DNA of 64,000 bases, taken from Candidatus Gastranaerophilales bacterium. GTDB lineage: Bacteria; Cyanobacteriota; Vampirovibrionia; Gastranaerophilales; Gastranaerophilaceae. The notes under the pieces were generated by a model. It had not been told where the DNA came from and did not search any database. It saw nothing but the letters and a program-made list of their open reading frames with translations. The position numbers and the translations under genes were made by a program. The stretch spans positions 62,001-126,000 of the forward strand of contig CALURL010000004.1 in the NCBI GenBank assembly GCA_944323155.1, given 5' to 3'. Below, piece after piece: positions 8,889-17,408 of the stretch; the first letter of the stretch is position 1; the number at the start of each line of letters is the position of its first letter.

Positions 8889-9617
8889 ATGGAGAATGTA
8901 GACTTGAAATATAAACGAATTTTATTGAAAATAAGCGGAGAAGCACTTTTAGGAGATCAACAGTTTGGCATTGATCAAAATCCGGTAAAACGTATTGCTG
9001 AAGAAATTAAAGCAGCCAGAGAATTAGGCGCAGAAATTGCTGTTGTTGTTGGCGGCGGTAATATTTTTCGCGGGATGAAAAATAGCGCAAAACTCGGAAT
9101 GGATCAGGCTTCTGGTGATTATGTAGGTATGCTCGCTACTGTTATGAATGCTATTGCTTTGCAAAGTGCTTTTAATCAAATGAAAGTTCCTTGCAGAATC
9201 CAAAGCGCAATCGCAATGAACCAGATTGCAGAACCTTATATAAGACATAGAGCAATCAGGCATTTAGAAAAAGGAAGAGTTGTGATTTTTGCAGCCGGTA
9301 CAGGTAATCCTTTCTTTACGACTGATACTGCTGCTGCTTTAAGAGCATCAGAAATTAATGCAGAAGCTATGCTTATGGCTAAAAACGGTGTTGATGGGGT
9401 TTACACTGATGATCCTAAAATTAATCCAAATGCTAAAAAATTGGAAAAAATAGCTTATGATGATATTATAAAAAATGGCTTGAAAGTCATGGATACTGCG
9501 GCTTGCGCATTATGTAAACAAAATAATATCCCTATTGTTGTATTTGATTTTGATGCAAAAGATGGTATTGTTAATATCTTAAAAGGACAAGAAATCGGTA
9601 CTTATATTAGTTTATAG
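8889..9617 (+). CDS. pyrH: Uridylate kinase
   Basis: Phosphorylates UMP to UDP in pyrimidine nucleotide synthesis. The 242 residues show the amino-acid-kinase fold: RILLKISGEALLG at the N-terminus, VVVGGGNIFRG, the UMP-site region, and GTGNPFFTTDTAAALRA. AGAGGT precedes the ATG. The gene order pyrH-frr-cdsA is widely conserved; tsf and rpsB are not directly upstream here. Confidence 0.97.
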   Translation: MENVDLKYKRILLKISGEALLGDQQFGIDQNPVKRIAEEIKAARELGAEIAVVVGGGNIFRGMKNSAKLGMDQASGDYVGMLATVMNAIALQSAFNQMKVPCRIQSAIAMNQIAEPYIRHRAIRHLEKGRVVIFAAGTGNPFFTTDTAAALRASEINAEAMLMAKNGVDGVYTDDPKINPNAKKLEKIAYDDIIKNGLKVMDTAACALCKQNNIPIVVFDFDAKDGIVNILKGQEIGTYISL

Positions 9618-9652
9618 ACTTAATATTGATATATATCAGAAAGAGGTTAGAA

Positions 9653-10219
9653 ATGTCAGAAGCTTTAGATGAACTATTTTTGTTTGGTGAAGAAAAAATG
9701 GAAAAAGCCATTATTCAATTAAGAAAAGAATTTGGCTCAATTCGTTCAGGCCGCGCTAATCCTATGATTTTGGATAAAGTTATGGTTGATTATTATGGTG
9801 CTCCTACTCCTTTAAGACAAATGTCTCAGGTGTCTGTACAGGAAGGTACTACTCTTGTTATCACACCTTACGATAAATCAATTTTGAAAGAAATTGAAAA
9901 AGCTATTATTAAAGCTGAAATTGGTATTACTCCAAACAGCGACGGCATTTGTATAAGACTTACTTTCCCGCCTTTGACTGAAGAAAGACGTAAAGAAATT
10001 TGCAAAGATGTTAAAAAATTAGGCGAAGAAGCTAAAGTCGCAGTAAGAAACGTTAGACGTGATATGACTGATGATTTGAAAAAATTAGAAAAATCAGAAA
10101 ATCTTCCTGAAGATATGGTAAAAGATAATCAGGATAAAATACAAAAGGTTACTGATAAATACACAGGAATTATTGACAGTGCAGTTGCTGAAAAAGAAAA
10201 AGAGGTTCTTACTGTATAA
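9653..10219 (+). CDS. frr: Ribosome recycling factor
   Basis: Splits post-termination ribosomes together with EF-G. The 188 residues match the family: LRKEFGSIRSGRANPMILD, VDYYGAPTPLRQMSQVSVQEG and RVNR-like RNVRRDMTDDLKKLEKS. The ATG at 9653 follows AGAGG; an in-frame ATG 27 bases upstream lacks a site and would give an atypical extension. The stop codon shares one base with the cdsA start (TAATG). Confidence 0.96.
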   Translation: MSEALDELFLFGEEKMEKAIIQLRKEFGSIRSGRANPMILDKVMVDYYGAPTPLRQMSQVSVQEGTTLVITPYDKSILKEIEKAIIKAEIGITPNSDGICIRLTFPPLTEERRKEICKDVKKLGEEAKVAVRNVRRDMTDDLKKLEKSENLPEDMVKDNQDKIQKVTDKYTGIIDSAVAEKEKEVLTV

Positions 10220-11091
10220 TGGAAACAAAATCAGGCTTGAATAAAAACGCAACAAGAATGCTTACAGGTTTTATCATGGGGACAATTACAATGGCCTGTA
10301 TTATGTACGGCGGAATTGCCCTGTTGATACTTCTTGCTGTAATTATATTTTTTGCTTCGAAAGAATATGTAAAAATTCTTGAACATAAAGGTTTTTATCC
10401 AAGTTTGAAAATAATGATTTTAGGAGAAGCTTTACTTGCTGCAATAGCTTATTTCCAGAGATTTGATCTTGTCGCAATTGCTTTGACCTTTGGCTGTATG
10501 TGTTCTTTCTTGTGGGTTCTATTCAGAGGAAGGCAGCCATATATTGCAAATGTTTCTACAACTCTTTTGGGATTTGTTTATTGCGGCTGGTTTCCGCTTC
10601 ATCTCTTTTTCTTAAGAGATTTAAGTTCTGCCAGATATCATGATGGCTTGGGATTTGTTGTTATGATGTTCACAGCTATTCTTTTAACAGATATTGGTTG
10701 TTACTATTCTGGAACTCATCTCGGCAAACATAAATTGGCTCCTGTTATAAGTCCTAATAAGACTATTGAGGGTGCAATCGGTGGTGCAATTTGTGCTGTT
10801 ATCGGTGCTTTAATAGTTGGAGTATTTCTTGGTGTTGAGTGGTATTTATCTTTTATTGGCGGGCTTTTGTGTACAGTGTGCGCGCAGTTAGGTGATTTGT
10901 CTGAATCTTTAATAAAACGTGACGCAGGGGTTAAGGATTCCGGTAATAGTTTGCCAGGACATGGCGGTTTTCTTGATAGATGTGATAGTTTTATTTTTAC
11001 AATCCCTGTTATGTACTATTTCTGTAAATTCTTTATCTTTGAAACAGGTAATGTAAAACAAATTTTTGATTTTCTTAAAGGGTTGTTTTAG
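10219..11091 (+). CDS. cdsA: Phosphatidate cytidylyltransferase
   Basis: Integral membrane enzyme making CDP-diacylglycerol from phosphatidate and CTP, the branch point of phospholipid synthesis. The 290 residues contain multiple hydrophobic helices and the CDS signature near the C-terminus, SLIKRDAGVKDSGNSLPGHG followed by GFLDRCDSF. It is coupled to frr by a TAATG overlap and abuts rnc. Confidence 0.95.
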   Translation: METKSGLNKNATRMLTGFIMGTITMACIMYGGIALLILLAVIIFFASKEYVKILEHKGFYPSLKIMILGEALLAAIAYFQRFDLVAIALTFGCMCSFLWVLFRGRQPYIANVSTTLLGFVYCGWFPLHLFFLRDLSSARYHDGLGFVVMMFTAILLTDIGCYYSGTHLGKHKLAPVISPNKTIEGAIGGAICAVIGALIVGVFLGVEWYLSFIGGLLCTVCAQLGDLSESLIKRDAGVKDSGNSLPGHGGFLDRCDSFIFTIPVMYYFCKFFIFETGNVKQIFDFLKGLF

Positions 11092-11787
11092 ATGAAAACA
11101 TTGGAAGATATTTTTGGAATAAAAATTGAAAATTCTGATATTTTTTTGAAAGCCTTAACCCATCCTTCATACACCAAAGAAAAAGAGCTTAGTTATGTTG
11201 AAAATTATGAAAGATTAGAATTTTTAGGTGATGCTGTTTTGAAGCTTGTTATTTCTGATATTCTTTACCGTAAGTATCCTGACTATGCTGAGGGTGAATT
11301 ATCTAAAATTCGTTCAATAGTCGTTTCTGATAATACTTTGTTTCATCTTGCAAATGAGATAGGACTTTCTGATTTGATAAGGTTAGGCAAGCATGAAGAA
11401 AAGCAAGGCTGTAGAAAGTTAGAATCAGTTTGTGCTTGCGCTTTTGAAGCTGTTTTAGGCGCGTTTTATCTTGACGGAAAGCTTAATGAATTATTGGCGT
11501 TTTTACAGAACTTGTTCATGCCGTATATTGCAGAAGTTGACAAAAATGTTGAAAAATATAATGCTAAAGCTATGTTACAAGAATATACACAAGGAATAAA
11601 TAAAGATTTACCGGTGTATGTCATGAAAAGTGAAACAGGGCCTGCTCATAATAAAACATTTTATGTTGAGGTTGAGTACCGTGGAGAGATTATAGCTTCT
11701 GGTGAGGGAAAATCTAAGAAGGAAGCAGAACAAAAAGCTGCTTATGAAGCTTGTAAGAAATTCGGAGTTATAAAATGTCAGGAGTAA
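11092..11787 (+). CDS. rnc: Ribonuclease III
   Basis: Cleaves double-stranded RNA, including rRNA precursors. The 231 residues comprise an N-terminal endonuclease domain with ERLEFLGDAVLKLVISDILY (metal-binding Glu/Asp) and a C-terminal double-stranded-RNA-binding domain (about 160-228) ending in GKSKKEAEQKAAYEACK. The ATG directly follows the cdsA stop. The 3' end overlaps rpe by 13 bases. Confidence 0.96.
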   Translation: MKTLEDIFGIKIENSDIFLKALTHPSYTKEKELSYVENYERLEFLGDAVLKLVISDILYRKYPDYAEGELSKIRSIVVSDNTLFHLANEIGLSDLIRLGKHEEKQGCRKLESVCACAFEAVLGAFYLDGKLNELLAFLQNLFMPYIAEVDKNVEKYNAKAMLQEYTQGINKDLPVYVMKSETGPAHNKTFYVEVEYRGEIIASGEGKSKKEAEQKAAYEACKKFGVIKCQE

Positions 11788-12413
11788 TTATATCGCCATC
11801 AATACTTTCAGCGGATTTTGCCAATCTTGAAAGAGATATTAAACTTGTTGAAAATGCTGGTGCGGACTGGCTTCATATAGATGTAATGGATGGACATTTT
11901 GTCCCTAATATTACGATAGGAGTTCCAGTTGTCGACTCTATAAAAAAAATTGCGTCTGTTCCTTTGGATGTCCATTTAATGATTGAAAATCCTGAAAAAT
12001 ATATCGAGGCTTTTGCAAAAGCCGGTGCAGATATTTTGACATTTCATTACGAGGCGGTGAAGGATATAAAAGAAATTATTAAGTTGATAAAATCTTTTGG
12101 AGTAAAGGCCGGTATGTCTATAAAACCAAAAACTGAACCTGATGTTGTTTTGCCTTATTTAGATAATTTAGATTTACTCCTTGTAATGACTGTTGAACCA
12201 GGTTTTGGCGGACAAAAGTTTATGCCTGATTGCGCAGAAAAAATAAAATTTATCAAACAACATTGTCATAGTGATTTGATAATTCAGGTTGATGGAGGAA
12301 TTAACGCAGAAACAGCAAGAATTTGCACATCTAATGGCGCAAATTCTTTAGTTGCTGGTAGCTATATTTATAAATCAGATAATGTTGCTGATGCAATTAA
12401 ATCTTTACGTTAA
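11775..12413 (+). CDS. rpe: Ribulose-phosphate 3-epimerase
   Basis: Interconverts ribulose-5-phosphate and xylulose-5-phosphate in the pentose phosphate pathway. It is a 212-residue TIM barrel with ISPSILSADFANLE, the metal-site stretch HIDVMDGHFVPNI, DVHLMI, VMTVEPGFGGQKF and the phosphate-binding VDGGIN and VAGSYIY. It starts inside the rnc gene, which implies coupling. The 3' end overlaps by 9 bases the end of a convergent gene. Confidence 0.96.
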   Translation: MSGVIISPSILSADFANLERDIKLVENAGADWLHIDVMDGHFVPNITIGVPVVDSIKKIASVPLDVHLMIENPEKYIEAFAKAGADILTFHYEAVKDIKEIIKLIKSFGVKAGMSIKPKTEPDVVLPYLDNLDLLLVMTVEPGFGGQKFMPDCAEKIKFIKQHCHSDLIIQVDGGINAETARICTSNGANSLVAGSYIYKSDNVADAIKSLR

Positions 12414-12923
12414 TCCTTTACGTTCTTTTCTTCTGATAATTTCATCGGCGTCAGTTGTCATAGAAGAATCAGCAAGTGTCAATTCTTCCTGTTCTTCAGC
12501 ACGTTCTTGAGCTTCTGCTTGCGAAGTTTGAGCTGTTGTTAATGGAATCTCATATTCAGAATTTGGATTTTCTTCTTCTGGAATTCCGGTTTGAGCAATG
12601 TTTGGTTCAGTTTCTTGTTCTTGCTCAAACATATTTGTTTCATTTTGTGCCAATTCGTTATTCTCTTCAGGAATAGCTAATTCCGGATTTATTAATTCGT
12701 TTAATCTATCTATATCTGTTTCTCCTTGAGCTATATCATATGTTACATCATCTGGAACATTTGACAATTTAGAAACTTCTTCAGCCCATTTAAGGATTTC
12801 AGTTGGCGCTTGTTGTCCTTCCTCACCTCGTTGTACTACTTCTTTTGCAGTTAATTGTTTCCAGTTTACATAAATCTGTTTAATATCCGGATTTGTTCCT
12901 GCTGCATTAATTGCGTCTGCCAT
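12405..12923 (-). CDS. Acidic, low-complexity protein of unknown function
   Basis: 172 residues. The first 75 look structured (KQIYVNWKQLTAKEVVQRGE, ILKWAEEVSKLSN). The rest is Glu/Gln/Asn/Pro-rich and probably disordered, with a basic end RRKERKGLT. No family recognised, no signal peptide or membrane segment. AAGGAG precedes the ATG. The 3' end overlaps the end of rpe on the opposite strand. Confidence 0.7.
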   Translation of the reverse strand: MADAINAAGTNPDIKQIYVNWKQLTAKEVVQRGEEGQQAPTEILKWAEEVSKLSNVPDDVTYDIAQGETDIDRLNELINPELAIPEENNELAQNETNMFEQEQETEPNIAQTGIPEEENPNSEYEIPLTTAQTSQAEAQERAEEQEELTLADSSMTTDADEIIRRKERKGLT

Positions 12924-13115
12924 TTTTTCTCCTTCATAATTGCATAAGTTTACAGATTATAAATGACGGATTTTTATATTTAGAACTTTAACAAAATTGG
13001 AATATGTTAACAAATGTAACAACTTTTATATAAATTGAATATAAAAAGTCAATATTTTTTTAGAAAAATTTTTTATATAAGTACGAGAGATAAATAAAAA
13101 GAGAGGTTAAAGCTT

Positions 13116-13292
13116 ATGGCTACTAAATTGTTATTTTCTAACAGTGTAACAGATTTATATAAAGAAACATCAGATGCAGTTAATACAGTAAAATTGAATG
13201 AAAAATTCGTAATAAAAAAGACTTTGGTAGAAATGATGAGACAATCATTTTTCCATGGTCCAAGCAGATTTGGCACAAATTTTATTGCATAG
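13116..13292 (+). CDS. Small hypothetical protein, 58 residues
   Basis: ATG at 13116 after GAGAGG. The product begins MATKLLFSNSVTDLYKETSD, continues with KKTLVEMMRQSFFHGPSRFG and ends NFIA. It is soluble in composition and matches no family I know. A good ribosome-binding site and a downstream terminator (13377-13404) support a real gene. Confidence 0.55.
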   Translation: MATKLLFSNSVTDLYKETSDAVNTVKLNEKFVIKKTLVEMMRQSFFHGPSRFGTNFIA

Positions 13293-13376
13293 TGCTAAAG
13301 TAAAAAAAAAGTCGTTTGGAAAATCAATAGGTAAGGAAATAGGATAAAATTAAGGATAGGATGGAATATTTATGCA

Positions 13377-13404
13377 AAGATCGGTTTTATTATAACCGGT
13401 CTTT
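13377..13404. terminator. Bidirectional terminator between convergent genes
   Basis: AAAGATCGGTT pairs with AACCGGTCTTT (one G-T wobble) and is followed by a T run. It can serve the 58-residue gene on the plus strand and tspO on the minus strand. Confidence 0.7.
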
Positions 13405-13415
13405 TTGTATTAGTA

Positions 13416-13811
13416 TTAAGGATTAAGTTTTACAATTGCCAAGTTAAGTGCACTAGCTAATATAAGCCATATTAAATATGGTATCAAAAGAAGTGCTGCT
13501 ATTTTTGATATTTGTGCAAAAAGTATTATCATAAAAAGTACTGTAACCGTCAGGGTTATGCATATGAATAGTGCGTTTTTTATTTTATGGTGAATAAAAA
13601 ACATAGGTGTCCATATCAAATTTAGTACTAGTTGGAGTAAAAAAATCGAAATTGCAGCAGGTTTTAAATACACTGGAGTATTTTTGCCTACAATCACAAT
13701 AGACGCAAACATTAAAATATAAAGAATACTCCACACCGGTGCAAATACCCATTTGGGCGGACTAAATACAGGTTTATTTAATTTGTTATAGAATTGGCTG
13801 TCAAATTTCAT
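13416..13811 (-). CDS. tspO: TspO/MBR family membrane protein
   Basis: 131 residues with about five hydrophobic helices. The family core is clear: YNKLNKPVFSPPKWVFAPVW then SILYILM, LLQLVLNLIWTPMFF and IPYLIWLILASALNLAIVKLN. TspO proteins bind porphyrins and cholesterol-like ligands and affect tetrapyrrole or stress responses. At 131 residues it is shorter than the usual 150-160, mainly at the N-terminus, where part of the first helix is missing. Confidence 0.88.
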   Translation of the reverse strand: MKFDSQFYNKLNKPVFSPPKWVFAPVWSILYILMFASIVIVGKNTPVYLKPAAISIFLLQLVLNLIWTPMFFIHHKIKNALFICITLTVTVLFMIILFAQISKIAALLLIPYLIWLILASALNLAIVKLNP

Positions 13812-13918
13812 ATAATTATTTTTTACTATTTTTTATAAAAAATAATTATACCTTTTGGCGACAGATAAGGATTGTCAGATATATGTAAATAATTGATTAA
13901 TTTTAACTTTGTTTTGTA

Positions 13919-13952
13919 GTATGCCGGATTTACTAATCCGACATTTTTTTGT
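13919..13952 (+). repeat. Hairpin with T run
   Basis: TGCCGGATT and AATCCGACA form a stem with a 4-base loop and a following run of seven T, like a terminator. No plus-strand gene directly precedes it, so it may belong to the short palindromic repeats of this region. Confidence 0.45.
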
Positions 13953-13982
13953 AAATAATAATAGCTAAACTGGTTTGTTGTT

Positions 13983-14000
13983 GGGCAGGTATGCCCAACC
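13983..14000. repeat. Short palindromic element, left copy
   Basis: GGGCAGGTATGCCCAACC, within GTTGGGC..GCCCAAC. A near-copy in inverted orientation lies at 14482-14499. The two flank the unknown gene at 14104. Confidence 0.5.
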
Positions 14001-14103
14001 TACTACTTACATAGAAATAGATTAGTATAAAACGTAACATAAAGTTAATAATTAAACAAAAAATATCTTTTTTTATTATAATGTAAAAACTAAGGAGTTA
14101 AGT

Positions 14104-14475
14104 ATGGCTAAAATTTATGGAATTTCCAGATTTGTAAATAAAAAAAATACATCCGTTCAAAGAACTGTAAAAATTTTACCTAAAACTGGTACTCATATTA
14201 TAAAATTTACGAATAACGGAGAATTAATTTCCAAAGTAGTTATACCAGGTTCTGGGAACAGCTCATCAAGAGAGATAGAAAATATCGTAACAAATTATAA
14301 AGACCAAAGACCAAGCCGTATTAGTGTAAGATGTAAAGAAAATTATAACTTCATGTATCATGGGCTTTTTAAGAATTTGCAAAATGGCTGGAGAATATTT
14401 GAAAATCTAAATGTTTGGACTGCCGAATTCAAACCAAAATCCATATGTGAATATATGTTAATGTTAAGAATATAG
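14104..14475 (+). CDS. Hypothetical protein, 123 residues
   Basis: Basic soluble protein (MAKIYGISRFVNKKNTSVQR at the start; C-terminal WRIFENLNVWTAEFKPKSIC). TAAGGAG precedes the ATG and TATAAT-like sequence lies upstream. No signal peptide, membrane segment or recognised domain. It is bracketed by a pair of short palindromic repeats, which may mark a mobile or transferred segment. Confidence 0.6.
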   Translation: MAKIYGISRFVNKKNTSVQRTVKILPKTGTHIIKFTNNGELISKVVIPGSGNSSSREIENIVTNYKDQRPSRISVRCKENYNFMYHGLFKNLQNGWRIFENLNVWTAEFKPKSICEYMLMLRI

Positions 14476-14481
14476 CTAGTC

Positions 14482-14499
14482 GGTTTGGCATACTTGCCC
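14482..14499. repeat. Short palindromic element, right copy
   Basis: GGTTTGGCATACTTGCCC; its reverse complement GGGCAAGTATGCCAAACC differs from the left copy at 13983-14000 at only two of 18 positions. Confidence 0.5.
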
Positions 14500-14551
14500 T
14501 ACCTACATTTTTATTTTATATACCACAACCGGACATTAAAGTATAAATTCA

Positions 14552-14749
14552 CTAGAAGTTTTCTTGTAATGTTTGGTCAAGTTGCTGCTTGCCTTGTCTA
14601 TCAGATTCTCTAAATTTTTTGATAGTTTTTTCGTTTTTTATTGCATTCATAGTATCATTTTGTACATCAGTTTTCAGGTTTGCAAAATCAATGTTGAAAT
14701 ATGCCCATACTGCTGCAGCTAATAAAACAACTATAACTAAAAATTTCAT
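14552..14749 (-). CDS. Small single-span membrane protein
   Basis: 65 residues: an N-terminal hydrophobic helix (MKFLVIVVLLAAAVWAYF), then a charged, probably helical tail with DTMNAIKNEKTIKKFRESDR. GAGG lies upstream of the ATG. It could be an uncleaved inner-membrane anchor or a secreted peptide. No family recognised. Confidence 0.55.
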   Translation of the reverse strand: MKFLVIVVLLAAAVWAYFNIDFANLKTDVQNDTMNAIKNEKTIKKFRESDRQGKQQLDQTLQENF

Positions 14750-14778
14750 ATAAACCTCTTGTTCATAATTTATTTCTA

Positions 14779-14811
14779 ACTAAAAAGACCCCATTCTAGC
14801 GGGGTTCTTTT
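14779..14811 (-). terminator. Terminator after tRNA-Asp
   Basis: On the minus strand ACCCCG..GGGGT forms a GC-rich stem followed by TCTTTTT, directly downstream of the tRNA. Confidence 0.75.
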
Positions 14812-14814
14812 AAA

Positions 14815-14892
14815 TGGCGGGAACGACGAGGCTCGAACTCGCGACCTCATGCGTGACAGGCATGCGCTCTAACCAAACTGAGCTACGCTCCC
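14815..14892 (-). tRNA. trnD: tRNA-Asp (GTC)
   Basis: On the minus strand the cloverleaf reads GGGAGCG acceptor, D arm GCTCAGTTTGGTTAGAGC, anticodon loop CTGTCAC (GTC), T arm with GGTTCGA-type GAGTTCGAGC, acceptor CGTTCCC, discriminator G and encoded CCA. All four stems pair. Confidence 0.95.
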
Positions 14893-14925
14893 TTATTCTT
14901 TTGTAATTGTCATTCGACAAGTTTT

Positions 14926-14954
14926 ATTATAATATGCTGAAAATTTTTTTGCAA
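14926..14954 (-). promoter_or_regulatory. Sigma-70-type promoter of tRNA-Asp
   Basis: On the minus strand TTGCAA (14954-14949), a 17-bp spacer and a perfect TATAAT (14931-14926). The -10 element ends 33 bases before the tRNA. Confidence 0.75.
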
Positions 14955-14995
14955 TACTTTAGCAAAAATTTTTTTTTACGTTTTTTTTTGATACT

Positions 14996-15634
14996 ATGAT
15001 TAACAATTATTTTATTTCAAATTATAATTTTACATCTAGAAATTTTGAGATTCGTAAGGCTGATAATTTATGTCGTGAGCTAAAACAAAGGTTACCTGTT
15101 CAATCCCCATCTAAGTTATTTAAATTTAATAAAATTAATAATTATGCCCCGCTACGTAGATTGGATAGACAATTATCTACAAATAGAAAAATTTTTGATA
15201 ATGCTACGTCTGATATTGATTATTATAAAAGATTAATTGCTATGACTCTTAAAACTAATGTAGCTAATTGCGGAGAACTTGGAAGGCTATATAATGCTTT
15301 TTTTGCTATTAAAGGCTATAAAGATTGCTATTTGGCTGATTTATATCACTTTATCCCAAGTATTACTGAAAGTTATGATTTAGATCATTCTGTTCTTGTT
15401 TTAGGTAATGCTAATAAAAGGAAAACTATTATTGTTGATCCCTGGAGTGGTTTTTGTGATTATATTGATAATGCAAAGGTCAGATTTAAAACAGAGTTTG
15501 CTAATTTGTTAAATTTTGCTTATGAACCAGATTACGGAAAGATTATATTTAAGAAAAATGATAGAAGAGTCTTTCCTCAATATGGCAAAGACATTTTAGC
15601 TAAAGAATTTGAAAAGTTAAATATAAGGGTTTGA
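14996..15634 (+). CDS. Possible Cys-His-Asp hydrolase (effector-like)
   Basis: 212 residues. A candidate papain/transglutaminase-type triad is visible in the right order: Cys in NVANCGELGRLYNAFF (about 93), His in YDLDHSVLVLG (about 132) and Asp in IIVDPWSGFCDY (about 147). Such C-H-D arrangements occur in deamidase and protease effectors and in housekeeping transglutaminase-like enzymes. No signal peptide is visible. The basic N-terminal 60 residues may be a targeting or disordered region. No Shine-Dalgarno is seen and a long T run precedes the ATG. The function is a structural guess from motif order only. Confidence 0.5.
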   Translation: MINNYFISNYNFTSRNFEIRKADNLCRELKQRLPVQSPSKLFKFNKINNYAPLRRLDRQLSTNRKIFDNATSDIDYYKRLIAMTLKTNVANCGELGRLYNAFFAIKGYKDCYLADLYHFIPSITESYDLDHSVLVLGNANKRKTIIVDPWSGFCDYIDNAKVRFKTEFANLLNFAYEPDYGKIIFKKNDRRVFPQYGKDILAKEFEKLNIRV

Positions 15635-15640
15635 TAAATA

Positions 15641-15670
15641 AAAAAGACCTATTTTATAATAGGTCTTTTT
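15641..15670. terminator. Bidirectional terminator
   Basis: AAAAAGACCTATT and AATAGGTCTTTTT form a 13-bp stem with a 4-base loop between convergent genes; both strands end in T runs. Confidence 0.85.
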
Positions 15671-15689
15671 TGTTTTGATTTATAGTCTG

Positions 15690-17408
15690 TTATTGATAGA
15701 GTGGTGCTAATTTTTTTGATTGCTGCGGTATCACACCTTCTTCAATAGACATGTATACTCTGTAATCAATTTCAGGAAAACAATTATCTATTGCTTCAAT
15801 ATCAGTTAGAACACCATCGTCAATATTACCGCTTTCTATCATGTCACATATTTTTTCAAATCTGTCAACGTGTTCTCTGAATCTATCTGTTGCATAATCT
15901 TTTGCCTGCCATGTTGTAATTAAGAACGGCCAATCTGAACTTTGCAATAGAAGATTTTCTCTAGCCATTTGATTTAAGGCTCTATGTAGAAGTTTATCTT
16001 CTGGAATTTCTGGATATTTGTCAGCAATAGAATTAATACGTTTTTCGCAGGCATGGATTATCGGCCACATCCATTCTGTTAAATGGTTATTCCATACATA
16101 GAAGTGTCCGCCTTGTCCCCAAGAGCTTTCTGGAATTTGAATTGCTTCTTTTGGCGGATATTTGTGAATATATTCACCTGCTGTCATTCTTTCAACTTCT
16201 GGTAAATAAGTCGCAAATTTTTTGATAACCTGTTTGATGAATTCTACACCTTCAAACCACCAGTGTCCGAATAATTCTGTATCGAATGATACCATTACAA
16301 GACCTTCTTTGCCATGAGCTTTTTTGTAATCATTTAGCATGTGGTAAATAAGAGTTGTGTAGTGGTCTGAATTTTCGTTAATTTTGTTTAATGCTAATAC
16401 CGGATCATAAAGCATTTTGTCACCTAAATCTGTTGTAGGTGAAGTTATTCTCCAGTAATGCATGCCTGATTTATCGTCTTTTTTGTGGAATTCTCTGAAG
16501 CAACCATCACCAGGATATCCGTCAGCGGCAGACCAAACTTGATATCCTGCTCTGTCATTTCTTCCCATAACAGCAACCTGTGCATCAGGAAGCCAGTATG
16601 CAGAATATGTATCATAACCGGTTGCTGGACGGTCTGGTAACGGAATATACTCAATGTTTCCGTAAACTCCGATTACACGTCTGTTACCGATAGAATTACC
16701 GCCTTCAATTACATGTGATTCTGTAAAGAAGTATTCAATGTCATTGTTTTGAAGAGTAACTTCAATTGCCGGTCTCCAGTGTTTTTTGCCGTCTTTGCCA
16801 ACGTATTCGTAACCTTGTCTGTAAGCACATTCTGGAAGCCAGCAGCCACAAGCTTTTTTGCCAAAAAGTCTTTTGGTTGTATCAGAACCTACTTTGAATT
16901 GTGCATTCAAGTTGCTGTCTGTTGCAAGCAGCGGTGAAAATCCGTGAGTTGCACCGGATGTTGTTATTTCAATACATCCTAGATCCTGATATTTTTTGAA
17001 CTCTGCTATTAAGTCCATATTATATTTATTTATAAAAGAGTCTTTTATGTGGTTAAACCAATCAAAATAGTATTTTGCAAGATATTTTAAGTGCTGAGAA
17101 TGAGCAACTTTCGGGTCAGGATATCTTTCTAAGTCTTTAGAAACCTGTGCAATTCTGGAATCAAGATATTTGACAAAACCATGTTTTAAGTGTTCATCAT
17201 TTAACTGTTCTGCCAAAATTGGTGTAATACCAACTGTTAACTTAGCCTTAATACCTTCATCGTATAGTTCTGAAATTGCATTCAACAATGGAATGTAAGT
17301 TTCAGCCATACATTCATAAAGGTTTTCTTCCCCGAAAGGCCACATGCCGGCTTTTCTATAATAAGGAAGGTGGCTATGTAACATAAATACGAATTGTCCT
17401 ACTGACAT
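15690..17408 (-). CDS. GH57 family 1,4-alpha-glucan branching enzyme
   Basis: 572-residue glycoside hydrolase family 57 protein, probably introducing alpha-1,6 branches into glycogen. The five GH57 motifs are visible in order: HSHLPYY (about 11), GATHGFSPLL, WLPECAYR with the Glu nucleophile (about 193), SFDTELFGHWWFEG with the Asp acid (about 378) and GGHFYVWNN near the C-terminal helical domain. GGAGG lies 8 bases before the ATG at 17408; an in-frame ATG 12 bases upstream overlaps that site and is rejected. It could instead be an alpha-amylase or glucanotransferase, but the ECAYR and length favour branching enzyme. Confidence 0.85.
   Translation of the reverse strand: MSVGQFVFMLHSHLPYYRKAGMWPFGEENLYECMAETYIPLLNAISELYDEGIKAKLTVGITPILAEQLNDEHLKHGFVKYLDSRIAQVSKDLERYPDPKVAHSQHLKYLAKYYFDWFNHIKDSFINKYNMDLIAEFKKYQDLGCIEITTSGATHGFSPLLATDSNLNAQFKVGSDTTKRLFGKKACGCWLPECAYRQGYEYVGKDGKKHWRPAIEVTLQNNDIEYFFTESHVIEGGNSIGNRRVIGVYGNIEYIPLPDRPATGYDTYSAYWLPDAQVAVMGRNDRAGYQVWSAADGYPGDGCFREFHKKDDKSGMHYWRITSPTTDLGDKMLYDPVLALNKINENSDHYTTLIYHMLNDYKKAHGKEGLVMVSFDTELFGHWWFEGVEFIKQVIKKFATYLPEVERMTAGEYIHKYPPKEAIQIPESSWGQGGHFYVWNNHLTEWMWPIIHACEKRINSIADKYPEIPEDKLLHRALNQMARENLLLQSSDWPFLITTWQAKDYATDRFREHVDRFEKICDMIESGNIDDGVLTDIEAIDNCFPEIDYRVYMSIEEGVIPQQSKKLAPLYQ

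Noticed and set aside
12405-12923. Plus-strand small ORF opposite the acidic protein gene
   Set aside because: The minus-strand frame has AAGGAG before its ATG and a full-length open frame; the plus-strand frame lacks a ribosome-binding site and reads as a shadow.
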